Shown: positions 45,603 through 54,174 of the stretch, piece by piece
Numbering within the stretch: the stretch's first letter is position 1
Layout of the letters: each line of letters opens with the position of its first letter
Source of the DNA: Nemertoderma westbladi
Taxonomy: Eukaryota > Xenacoelomorpha > Nemertodermatida > Nemertodermatidae
Assembly (NCBI GenBank): GCA_032718475.1
Contig: JAUCBJ010002699.1
Span: forward strand, 1 to 54,174
DNA length: 54,174 nt
Reading direction: 5' to 3'
The notes under the pieces: model-generated
Told to the model about the DNA's origin: nothing
What the model saw: only the letters and a program-made list of their open reading frames with translations
Database searches by the model: none
Made by a program: the position numbers and the translations under genes

Positions 45603-48086
45603 TTAATAAAGATAGATAGCCTTACTAATAAAGATAGATAGATTTTTTACTTCAGATCTGGACTGGGATGATAATAATTTGCGGTACTTAAAAACGGATG
45701 GAAATAATTGATAATACATTTTAATAAATTCTATTCTTAGTTCTCTGTATGCGGGACAAATCAGTAAAAAATGAAGTTCATCCTCAATTTCTCCAGAGTT
45801 ACAGATTCGACACAATCTCTCGGAAGGCTCCTGTCGCTCCCACCGGCCTACCTCCACTTGCAACCTGTGGCTTGAGCACCTCAGGCGGGCTAGCGCCAGC
45901 TTTAAGGAGGGGAAACTTTTCAGAGAGTTCAAATACAGTTCTGTACCAAACCGATCTTTAATGTAGAGTCTCCCCTTAGGTGACCCGTTTATGTTTGCCC
46001 ACCAGGCCTGTACGAACTGGTCAGATAAAATCCGTTTGACTAATCCTAAAAAACTATTTCGATCCTCAACCTCTTGTACCTCCCAAGCCCAACTCAATCC
46101 TAACCCATTTAACGTGTCTCTGACCCTAGAGGCCCAATTCACAGTGGATCTACTTGCAGTTGCGTCTTTGTATAGTTCAAGATAAATTCGTTTACTTAAG
46201 CGATGGTTGGACAATGATAGAAGGCGAACCCAAAACTTCAGTATTATAAATTTCCTGTAAACAGCCAATGGAATTACACCTGACTCGCCGTATACCATAA
46301 AATTCGGTGTACTCGATTTCACACCAATTATGCGTTTAAGAAAAGATAGTTGGACTCGTTCAATCTCTCTCCCTGCGTGAAAACCCCAAACTTCTGCACC
46401 GTAGTTCAAAATTGGTATTATAAGAGTTGAGAATAGTTTTATACGAAGGTCAAATGAAATGTTCAAAAAATGGCTTAAGTACTTGTATAGAGAAAACAGA
46501 GCTTTATTGGCTTTCGATGCAAGGGACTTCTGTGCGACAAAGAAGCTTCCTGAGGAAGAGAACTCAACCCCTAAATAGGTATATGACGAGACAACCTTCA
46601 CAGGGCATCCCTTATATGTCCATCTGTCTAGTACTGCAGAGGTCCCACCGCGTCGGAAGATAATTATATTTGTTTTATCCAAGTTAACCTTAAGAGCCCA
46701 GTAGTCTGTATAGTGACCCAAAATATCAAGTGCACGTTGAAGACCTTCTCTGCTATTTGCTACTAGAACAGCATCGTCCGCGTACAGGAGAAGATATAAA
46801 CGGAAATAGGAAAAATCCAGACCAGGGAAACCTCCTCTTGCTAGTTCTAGTTCCAAATCATTTAAGAATAAAGCAAATAAAATAGGAGACAAACATTCTC
46901 CCTGCATAACGCCTAGCAGACAGTCAAAACTATCCGAAATCTCCCCATCCCACCGTACACTAGCCTTTACTGACTTGTACATGTCCCTAATAATATCGAA
47001 TATTTTGCCCTTAAATCCAAGTGAGCTGAGTTTGATCCACAGTGCGTTGCGATCTACTGAATCGAAAGCCTTCTTGAAATCCACAAAGGCTGTGTATAAT
47101 TTATTGTGACCGTGTTTTCCAGATGTGAAATATTCAACTAGACCATGAAGAACAAAAATGTGATCAGAGGTGGAATATCCTGGACGGAAACCCGCCTGCG
47201 ACTCAATAATAATACCAAGACCTTCTGACCACCATAACAAGCGTGTGTTCAATATGGTTGTAAACAGTTTACCAAGAGTACTAAGCAACGATATACCGCG
47301 GTAATTGTTTGTATCTAAGCTGCTGCCTTTCTTTTTATAAATTGGGGTGACCAATGCAGTTGTCCAAGCACGCGGGAAGTGTCCAGAATACAATACAGCA
47401 TTAAAAAGAGTATGGATTGTAGGGAATAGAGCTTCCTTGGCCTCAATGAAAAACTCGGATAAGAGAAGATCTACACCGGGAGCTTTGTTGCGTTTCAATT
47501 TACTAACTGCGGAAATGAGTTCGTCTAGGGAAATTGGTTGTGACGCTTCGCCTTCAAGGATGGATCTACTGAACTGAAGATCAATTTCAGGATCGGGTTC
47601 GATGCCCATATCCTGAAAAGTGGATGACGTGTTGATTAAACTACGAAAGTGGGTCTCAAAATCCTTGAGTGTAAGTTTATTAGTACTGCCTGCAGAACTA
47701 GGATTTCCAGACGCCTTAGCTAACAGTTTCCAGAATTTTTTAGATTCTGAACATCTCAAGGATTCCAACTTATTAGACTGATCCAGCCGGAATTGTGCCT
47801 TAGATTGACGCAATGTTCTATGATAGATACTACGAGATTTTGATAGGATTGTAAACGATTCAGGCGATTTACTGGTACGCCAATGATTAAGGGCTCTACG
47901 AAAATCGTGCAGTCGTTCACGACACTCGTCATTATACCAAGGTGCATCGATAGTATGCATACTGCTATTGTTGTTACCTCTAACCTTAAAATACTTAGTT
48001 GCGGTATCTGTGATGCAGTCACACAACAGTTGGGTCGTTTGGTAAGCAGAACGAAGATCTCGTGCCGGTTGGTAAACTGAAACCAT
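45603..48086 (-). CDS. LINE B: uninterrupted reverse transcriptase ORF, 827 codons, 5'-truncated
   Basis: The frame has no stop over 2.48 kb. RT motifs in order: KAPGVD (201-206), TPIYKKKG (247-254), NYRGISLLS (261-269), QAGFRPGYST (297-306), FVDFKKAFDSVDR with the catalytic Asp (334-346), GVMQGECLSPILF (392-404), YADDAV with the catalytic Asp pair (435-440), FRRGG (477-481), YLGVEF (504-509), PILNYGAEVWGF (558-569) and a C-terminal CxxC...H...C knuckle (C759, C762, H772, C777). The apurinic-type endonuclease expected upstream is absent, so it is a 5'-truncated copy. Residues 1-20 (VSVYQPARDLRSAYQ) look like the host LINE A rather than B, so the initiator Met is fortuitous. The clade is uncertain (CR1/I-like). 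It is the best-preserved element in the window and probably the youngest in the nest. It cannot retrotranspose alone without its endonuclease. Confidence 0.85.
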   Translation of the reverse strand: MVSVYQPARDLRSAYQTTQLLCDCITDTATKYFKVRGNNNSSMHTIDAPWYNDECRERLHDFRRALNHWRTSKSPESFTILSKSRSIYHRTLRQSKAQFRLDQSNKLESLRCSESKKFWKLLAKASGNPSSAGSTNKLTLKDFETHFRSLINTSSTFQDMGIEPDPEIDLQFSRSILEGEASQPISLDELISAVSKLKRNKAPGVDLLLSEFFIEAKEALFPTIHTLFNAVLYSGHFPRAWTTALVTPIYKKKGSSLDTNNYRGISLLSTLGKLFTTILNTRLLWWSEGLGIIIESQAGFRPGYSTSDHIFVLHGLVEYFTSGKHGHNKLYTAFVDFKKAFDSVDRNALWIKLSSLGFKGKIFDIIRDMYKSVKASVRWDGEISDSFDCLLGVMQGECLSPILFALFLNDLELELARGGFPGLDFSYFRLYLLLYADDAVLVANSREGLQRALDILGHYTDYWALKVNLDKTNIIIFRRGGTSAVLDRWTYKGCPVKVVSSYTYLGVEFSSSGSFFVAQKSLASKANKALFSLYKYLSHFLNISFDLRIKLFSTLIIPILNYGAEVWGFHAGREIERVQLSFLKRIIGVKSSTPNFMVYGESGVIPLAVYRKFIILKFWVRLLSLSNHRLSKRIYLELYKDATASRSTVNWASRVRDTLNGLGLSWAWEVQEVEDRNSFLGLVKRILSDQFVQAWWANINGSPKGRLYIKDRFGTELYLNSLKSFPSLKLALARLRCSSHRLQVEVGRWERQEPSERLCRICNSGEIEDELHFLLICPAYRELRIEFIKMYYQLFPSVFKYRKLLSSQSRSEVKNLSIFISKAIYLY

Positions 48087-50835
48087 AGGATAGATATATA
48101 GATAGATAGATCTGATAGGTAGTTAGGAGCTGTCCCATTCATGCATTTATATGTAATAACAGCAATCTTATAATCGATTCGCCGAATAACGGGGAGCCAG
48201 TGAAGGTCTCGTAGTATGGGGGAAATATGATCATACTTCCTAACTCCACAAAGTAATCGCGCTGCACAATTCTGTACTTACTGCAGCCTCATAATTAGAT
48301 GCTGTGGTAGGCCGAAATATAGGGAATTATTGAGGTCCGTACGAGAGGTAATAAAGGCATGAATAACAGTTTCTAAATCCTTTCTAGGCAAGTATTTTCT
48401 GATTGGAGATATTATTACGAATGTGATAAAATGATTCTCTGACCACCTTTTTAATTTGTGCATTCATAGTCATCTGATCATCCATAATACACCCGATGTT
48501 GCGCGCACATTTAACAGACGTAACTACTTCACCACCTAATACTAAACTGTGTGTTGGAAACTGCGTTGTATTGAAGCGAGATTGAAATAATATTAATTCA
48601 GTTTTGTCGGAGTTCATTTTCATGAAGTGCCTGTTCATCCAAGATTTTACCTCAGATACACAGCTTGTACATACACCAGACGCTGTAGATAATTCAGTTT
48701 GTTTAAATGATATGTAGATCTGAGTATCATCAGCATACATATGGTAGCGAAGGCCGTGGTTCTGGATTACTTTAGCAAGAGACCTCGTATATAAAGTGAA
48801 TAACAGTGGACCCAATACAGATCCCTGTGATACTCCATATTTCAGGCATCTCAGAGTCGACAAGGAATTTCCAATGAGCACTTTCTGAGAGCGTTCAGTG
48901 AGGTAAGATTCAAACCACCGTAATGCAGTAGAGTCTACACCAATATCGTTCTTAAAGATGTTTAACAGTATCGAATGATCAATGGCATCAAACGCTGCTG
49001 AAAGATCGAGCATGATCAGCAAGACACAAGAACCTCCATCTATATCGCGTAGGATATCATTATTTACCTGAAGTAGTGCAGTTTCAACACTATGGGCCAA
49101 ACGATATGCACTTTGGAAAGGCTCATGAAGCGAATGTATGTTCAGGTGTTTAATTAGTTGTTGTGCAACAACTTCCTCAGTCAGTTTTGCTAGAAACTTA
49201 AGATTGGTACACAGGTCTAAAGTTTTTAAGGAATTCTGGGTCCAGGTTACATTTCTTCAATAGTGGACGCAGTACAGCTTCTTTAAAGAGGGAAGGAACA
49301 CGGCCCAATGATGTCGACAAGTTGATAATTACAGCAAATAATGGTAATAGGAAACTCATGGATCCTCTGAGCATCTTTGAAGGAAGTGGATCAGATGGGC
49401 CCGTTTTTACGTTTACATCTTTTATCAGTAGTTCCACATCCTAAACTGTGACTGGCTGAAACTCTGTGAGAGGTGTACCAGAAAAAGTTTGTTGAGTAGA
49501 GTTATTTACCGTTGATTCACTATTATCTTCGCAAAACATATTCTTATCGCACCCAGACAATTCAGAATGTATAGTTTCAATCTTATTTTCGAAGAAATCA
49601 GCAAAGTTATTTGCCAGTGTCTCGTCACTATCTCGTTGTGGTAGAATACCACTCAAATTAGTTGTAACAAATTTATTTACAACCTTAAATAATTGTCGTT
49701 GATTCCCACTATTCCGACGCACCCCAGAAGAGTAATAATCCTTCTTAGCTGCTGAAATCTTATTGCCGATAACAATGCACTGCTCGCGGAAAGCAAACTT
49801 ATGGACTTCCAACTTCGATTTTCTATATTGCCTCTCTAACCAGTGTCTTTTCCTTTTAGCATTAGGAATCTCAGCATTGTACTATAATGGCTGGTTTGCT
49901 CGTTTCAGAGCACGTCGCTCCTGTAGAGGTGCATGCGAATCCAATAAACTAATGAGAGTTTCTTCATAGTTGGCTATAATGGTATCAATTGAGTAATCGT
50001 CATTAATGTTCCCTGCTAAAAGATTACTCGTGCTCCATTGAAGATCAGAAACGAATCTATTCATATTGATCCCATTTAGATCTCTACACCACCTTTTCAG
50101 CGCTAATGAATCCGGTTTTCTGAAGGTCATATCAAAGGATATCAGATAGTGGTCAGATAAACCAATATCTTCAACTAATATGTTGTTCAATCTCGGTAAA
50201 GACACATCTCAGACAAGTAATAAGTCCAATGTGTTTCCAGATCTATGAGTTGGTTTAGTGACAAGTTGATGCAAGCCAAAACATTCACATATGTCCAAAA
50301 ACTGTGTTGCTTCGCTATCATTGCGATCATTAACGTGAAAGTTAAAATCACCCAGCATAAATAATCAATTCGCCTGGATTTATTACTAGATCTTTCAGAA
50401 ATTCAGAAAACTCATTGATAAATGTTCTACAGTTAGCTTGTTCTTTGCAGAGGGACAAATTCTGTATATAATTACCATAAAAAACTGGCAGTTATCTGTA
50501 CCCGAAAAACGGAATTCCATGTACTCAAACGACATATATATCGATTTACCATGGTGCCATTTATTAGCTTTATCTCTTAGCTTCAGTTCATCCTTAAAAA
50601 TACAAGCTACTCCACCGCCAATTGATGCCACTTCACTCTTGATCCTAGGAGAATGTTTCATACTGTAACCAGGATTGTTGGTGAGGATATTCTCACACGG
50701 ATTATCATCCAGTGATCCAGATAGCCAAGACTCTGTAATTGCAAACATGTCAATATCATATTCCTGAATATAATCATAAATATATTCAGCCTTGTTCTTA
50801 ATTGATCTAACGTTCATATGGCAGATCTTGAATGA
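48060..50835 (-). pseudogene. LINE A: CR1/L2-like element, endonuclease and RT, several breaks
   Basis: On the minus strand: HMNVRSIKNKAEYIYDYIQE and DMFAITESWLSG (endonuclease start, 50,825-50,720), GGGVACIFKDELKLRD, LGDFNFHVND in shifted frames near 50,350, and IGLSDHYLISFDM (50,170). Then ISAAKKDYYSS (linker), SKMLRGSMSFLLPLFAVI (RT 0), MLDLSAAFDAIDHSI with the catalytic Asp (about 49,000), GVSQGSVLGPLLFTLY, and YHMYADDTQIYISF with the Asp pair (about 48,740). MNRHFMKMNSDKTELILF follows, then LHWLPVIRRIDYKIAV and MNGTAPNYLSDL (48,142 down). Stops or shifts occur near 50,395, 50,205, 49,870, 49,441, 49,198 and 48,400. After APNYLSDL a (ATCT)n expansion (48,082-48,110) shifts the frame before VSVYQPARDLRSAYQ, and then B begins. 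The remaining C-terminal 60-80 residues are missing. Confidence 0.85.
48082..48110 (-). repeat. (ATCT)n microsatellite inside LINE A coding sequence
   Basis: Imperfect ATCT units lie between the codons for YLSDL and VSVYQP. Similar ATCT clusters occur at 45,607-45,645 and 53,023-53,040, each beside the end of an RT-derived frame. Confidence 0.85.
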
Positions 50836-51140
50836 TCTAATAGGTTAAGGTAGTTGTTTGTGGCATGACAATTTTTACTGAGACTTCTACAGTTAAGATG
50901 ATATATTTTTAAAGAATTATTTTGAGATTGAATATTATATTTTGTATCTGAAAAGTATTTTCTGTCTGTATTATTTGAGTCTAGGTTTTGGTCAGGGTCG
51001 ATGACCTTGAAAGTATTGTCGTAATCGTCGAAGTTACTGGGGAAGTCAAAGTCATTGTTGTCATTATTAAAAAATATGTTGGTGTCATTGTCTGGAACTG
51101 TAGAAAAAGGGAAAGCATCTATATAAGGCAAAAGGTACAA
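50836..51140 (-). pseudogene. LINE A', N-terminal part
   Basis: The minus-strand frame from 51,140 starts with an Asn/Asp-rich leader (NDTNIFFNNDNNDFDF), then SLKIYHLNCRSLSKN and NYLNLL. KIYHLNCRSL is the first strand of the apurinic-type endonuclease in LINE proteins. The reading leaves this sequence at 50,836, where LINE A begins, and resumes at 45,389 with FDVLCFTETF. The Asn/Asp-rich leader before the endonuclease lacks a recognised ORF1 or zinc-knuckle motif. Confidence 0.7.
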
Positions 51141-53022
51141 TAGATTTTATTATTATTATTTTTAGTTATAGTTATACATTCACTACTTAAGTGGGATCCG
51201 CAGGGTAAGTGGTACAGGTTGTTACAAATGTTGCGGTAAATTTTAGTTCTTTATGCGTAATTTTGGTAAATCAAAAATCACATGTTGGTTGGTTAGATAG
51301 GCTCATAGGGGGGTAGTGCAAGAAATACGATAAAAAAACGGTCCTAAAAAAAACACTGGTAAAAGTACCTAAAAAGCTTACTTTCTTACTAACAACCTAG
51401 GTGAAACAGCAACAGTAGAACGGAGAACTCTCGGTAGGATTATATTATATAATTCGTATATTAGTAATAGGATAATTAGTAATAAGTATGATAAAGTACT
51501 TTCTCCAGGTTCGCACACGGCGATTCGAAATCATTATCTACTTCTTTTATTCTATGGCATCGTCTTCGACTTCATTCCCTCGTTGAACGTTCATTCCCTT
51601 GTCACGTTTGCTTGCATGAATGCTTATTTTGTGGTCGCCGCAACATGTTGTGTCTCAATATCACTAAGTGATTCGAATATTTCTTTTGGCAGTACAGGCC
51701 TGGCAAAACTGAGAGTAAAGTGTTAGCAAGGCTGCTAGCTACTGGCAAACCAATCATATCTTGAGATGGCCTACAGGCAGGCTGGGTTGGTTAAGTAGTA
51801 TTCTCAATAAAAAAGACCCAGCAGGAGAGCAGAAGAGTGGAACTACCGTGATTGGTTCTTGACTAACATTGGTAAGAACAAGCAGTAAATCTTAGATTAG
51901 TTTTTTCAGTTCACATGTTTATAATCATAAACACAAAATGATTCAATTATTCCTTTTTGCAGTGTACCGGATGGGTGCTAGTAAAGGTAGGCCTAGCAGG
52001 TCATCAGTCTTTCACCCTACACGTTGGGTCTTGACTCTATCATGTTCATGCATTTATATGATGCAGACCTTCCTAAGCCCGTGAACATAAAGGCTATCTC
52101 GAGGCTAGTTTTTTACACATTTACTTGTTACTTGCATGAATGCGTATTTGAGGTAAAATGGCGTTATTCTGTGTTTGTTTCGTTATCGGCCAAATTTCTG
52201 GTCAGCAAGCAGGAAATTATAACAGCAGTTGCATCATCGTACCCACTCTGTTCTACTAACTGACACTTTGCAGAAAAAATTCTACCTGACCATAGGCTGC
52301 GTGTTGGGAGGACGCCGACCAGTTTGCGGTTCTTCAGTCTGCCACTAGGAGGCGAAATGTTTGTGAGATTTTTCCCCATAAAAATCCGGAGGGAAAGAAA
52401 TCTAGGTACCAAACGTTCTAACTAAAGAAAAGTTGAAGTTACAGAATAATAGAATAATTCTTTGTTGGGGATTTCCGGCTAAATCAAGAGTCAAATGAAA
52501 CCACAGGAATGTTTTGAAAAGCGACTCGCCTTACCATTTATCCTAGTTAAAGTTAAGGTAGGTTTTCTTTGTACTTTAGGCTTTCCTAGGGAAACTGGTA
52601 GTAAACAAACCAGTAGGCGAACCTGAATACACCTACGCCATGTAGAATGCCCTAGACACAATCCAAACCAGTCAAATTTACCTCACAAACCTGCTCAGAG
52701 CAAGCGAACCCACCCGCCCAATGATGGTTGGTAGATCCTGGAAGCTGACTAGTGTAGACTGTGGAGCATCCACATCCCACATCATCGATCTCGCATTGAA
52801 CGACTCACCCACGCCCGTTAATGATAAGGTGCCTCTCCGGTCATCCGTCTTAGTAACCAGTCAGCCTAAAGCCCCGTTCACACTCAACGGTGCGTGAGCG
52901 GTAAAGTAGTCTGGAAATAAGCTGCAAAGCTTTAGGGGTAATCCTATATGTTATGTTGGACAATACCTTTATACCGGTACATTGTTTGGTGTATTTGTTA
53001 TTGTTTTTACATAATGTATAAA
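51141..53022. other. Unassigned region 5' of LINE A', possible exon-like signals
   Basis: No gene can be assigned. Points seen: CCAAT at 51,750; a donor-like GTAAGA near 51,871; an acceptor-like TATTCCTTTTTGCAG ending 51,962, followed by TGTACCGGATGGGTGCTAGT and a donor-like GTAGGC near 51,986; and an 84-codon stop-free plus-strand stretch at 52,643-52,897 whose translation (MMVGRSWKLTSVDCGAST, SHIIDLALNDSP) I do not recognise. From about 52,868 the AAAGCCCCGTTCACACTC motif resembles termini of small DNA transposons. Confidence 0.35.
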
Positions 53023-53040
53023 TAAATCTATCTATCTATC
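53023..53040 (+). repeat. (ATCT)n tract at the 5' edge of an RT-associated fragment
   Basis: AATAAATCTATCTATCTATC runs directly into the ATG of the next open frame. It resembles a LINE-type 3' tail from an upstream element or the insertion target of the downstream one. Confidence 0.8.
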
Positions 53041-53403
53041 ATGATGCTTGTTTGGGACTATACATGTAGGGATACCCTAGCGACATCCTACCTCCCCACG
53101 ACATCCCAGACAGCTGGAGCAGCACCAACCGCAGCAGAGCGTTTAAAGTCACACAAATATGCTGACCTGTGCCATGACTACCACTTTGTGACTATAGCTA
53201 CAGAGAACCTCGGACCCATTGGTGCTGAAGCAACCAGCACCATTCGTGAGATAGGGAGGAGGATCGCCCATACCACTGGTGAACCCCGGTGCACAGCTTT
53301 CCTCCACCAACGCCTATCCATGGCGGTGGTTAGAGGAAATGCCACCGCAGTGCTCGGCACCTTCCCCTTTAACAGAAACCTAGACGAGATTTTCCTACTT
53401 TAA
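53041..53403 (+). pseudogene. RT-associated C-terminal domain fragment (LVWD/RGNA type), open
   Basis: The 120-codon frame MMLVWDYTCRDTLATSYLPT, TSQTAGAAPTAAERLKSHKY, YHFVTIATENLGPIGAEATS, IGRRIAHTTGEPR and LHQRLSMAVVRGNATAVLGT matches a domain I know from the end of invertebrate retroelement polyproteins: L-WD-T--DTLA-SY, then AGAAA--AE--K--KY, then F-P-A-ETLG--G, then RGNA. The RT that normally precedes it is absent, and the frame starts exactly at an (ATCT)n tract, so this is a 5'-truncated copy. No frameshift is visible. Identification rests on recalled motifs; the enzymatic role of the domain is unknown to me. Confidence 0.7.
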
Positions 53404-53770
53404 TAGTGATTACCTCCTGCACGACGAATAGATGCCTTTTATTATTCCTTTCCCTTTTTTATCACATTTTAGCTCATATCACATTTTATCAAAATTAGTA
53501 TTGTTATCTTCTTAATTTATTTTTTTAGAGTAGCCTTATCATCTGCAGGCCCTTCTTGCTCGCCACCCCTACACAAACTTATTTAGGTTATATAAAATGT
53601 CCCATTATTCTTATTATTGTAATATTATGTACAGATTACTTTTGTATTTTACTATTATAAAAATGTATTGTAGCGTTTAATTATTGATGTATTATTAATG
53701 TTATATTGGATATTTGATTTAACTTCCCTCTACGAAAATGAGTTACAATAATACAAAAATTTAAATATTT
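53404..53770. other. AT-rich 3' flank of the RT fragment
   Basis: No open frame or repeat was recognised. Probably 3' UTR of the fragment above, but no poly(A) tail or target duplication was identified. Confidence 0.35.
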
Positions 53771-54001
53771 AAAAAAAAAACAAAAAAAAAACGACATAAA
53801 CAAAAAACAAATATATTAAAACATGCTCAACATACAAGTATGTATCGCACCCTAACCCTAACCTAACCGCCATACACTAAATGATGCCGGTAGTATACTG
53901 CACAAAAGCTAAGCCTATATTCTATACTTAATATATTATATATTAATGTTTTAATATATTTGTTTTATGTTTATGTCGTTTTTGTTTGTTTTGTGTTGTT
54001 T
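53771..54001. repeat. AT-rich inverted repeat with telomere-like bases in the loop
   Basis: Core arms 53,791-53,824 and 53,946-53,979 (ACGACATAAACAAAAAACAA on the left, the complement on the right) match with about one mismatch. They extend outward through A-rich and T-rich tracts to about 53,771 and 54,001. The 120-bp loop contains ACCCTAACCCTAACCTAACC at 53,849-53,868. Confidence 0.8.
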
Positions 54002-54174
54002 TTTGATGGCCTTTGGGCTGAGCACTACTTTGGGCGTAATGTCCTGATCCTACGTTTTTGTTAATTTGTGGGGTATAAGACTCTAGTGTTTTAGCCATAG
54101 ATTTTATATATAATACCAAGCCTCCATTAGTCAGTATTTTGGTACATTAGATAATTACAAATATATATATAATA

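Larger units (their letters stand above)
45390..50842 (-). mobile_element. Nested LINE insertion (A plus B) inside LINE A'
   Basis: The 7-bp direct repeat TCTAATA at 45,390-45,396 and 50,836-50,842 flanks about 5.44 kb. Removing the insert joins YLNLL at 50,836 onward to FDVLCFTETF at 45,382 in the order expected for an endonuclease N-terminus. On the minus strand the 3' end carries AATAAA-like sequence and a (TTA)n tail (about 45,398-45,412), typical of CR1/L2 elements. Confidence 0.75.

Noticed and set aside
45749-47577. Several plus-strand frames of 64-78 codons opposite LINE B
   Set aside because: They are antisense shadows of the 827-codon RT frame and show no motifs.
53849-53868. Chromosome end
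   Set aside because: Only about three telomere-like units, internal to the window and inside a foldback loop.

Overview
This window is animal nuclear DNA with no prokaryotic or organellar features. The evidence is AT-rich sequence, many decayed non-LTR retrotransposons (RTE-like, CR1/L2-like and others), a Kolobok/Mutator-type DNA transposon, tRNA-derived SINE-like elements, splice-site-like signals and a very large tandem satellite. An aquatic invertebrate or other repeat-rich metazoan fits best, but the species cannot be named from sequence alone. No complete host gene is visible.

Layout. 1-2,800: mostly featureless, with the decayed C-terminal end of an RTE-like reverse transcriptase (RT) on the minus strand (518-1,045). 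2,818-4,297: an apparently perfect 1.48-kb tetranucleotide array, directly followed by a 550-bp foldback element (4,304-4,855). 5,041-7,370: a broken Kolobok/Mutator-type DDE transposase with a TTAA-bordered left end. 8,000-10,110: endonuclease and RT remnants of an RTE-like element, separated by small tandem repeats. 11,047-11,343: a tRNA-derived SINE-like insertion with 16-bp target-site duplications. 11,459-13,490 (minus): a decayed rhodopsin-type seven-helix receptor (GPCR), split between helices 4 and 5 by a piece of non-LTR RT. 13,504-14,045: another RT C-terminal relic. 15,150-15,977: an RT relic whose 3' part has been inverted in place. 16,130-16,265: a tRNA-like core between inverted repeats.

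16,613-16,676 encodes a textbook signal peptide ending in a phase-1 GTAAGT donor, which makes a candidate first exon of a secreted protein. Seventy-four bases after it begins a 24.3-kb array of 46/47-bp monomers (16,751-41,093, about 525 copies) with nested higher-order structure. If the exon is real, the array lies in its first intron.

41,094-54,174 is a retrotransposon graveyard. A young-looking 5'-truncated non-LTR copy (41,929-42,563) has two poly(A) tracts inside one pair of 16-bp target duplications, the hallmark of 3' transduction. The 42,950-51,140 block is a nested insertion on the minus strand. A badly decayed LINE (A') is split at 50,836/45,396 by a CR1/L2-like LINE (A), which in turn carries an uninterrupted 827-codon RT frame (B). 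Decay decreases A' > A > B, matching the nesting order. The window ends with a further RT-associated C-terminal fragment (53,041-53,403) and an AT-rich foldback (53,771-54,001).

There is no operon or pathway here. Apart from the broken receptor and the candidate secreted-protein exon, everything recognised is mobile or satellite DNA.
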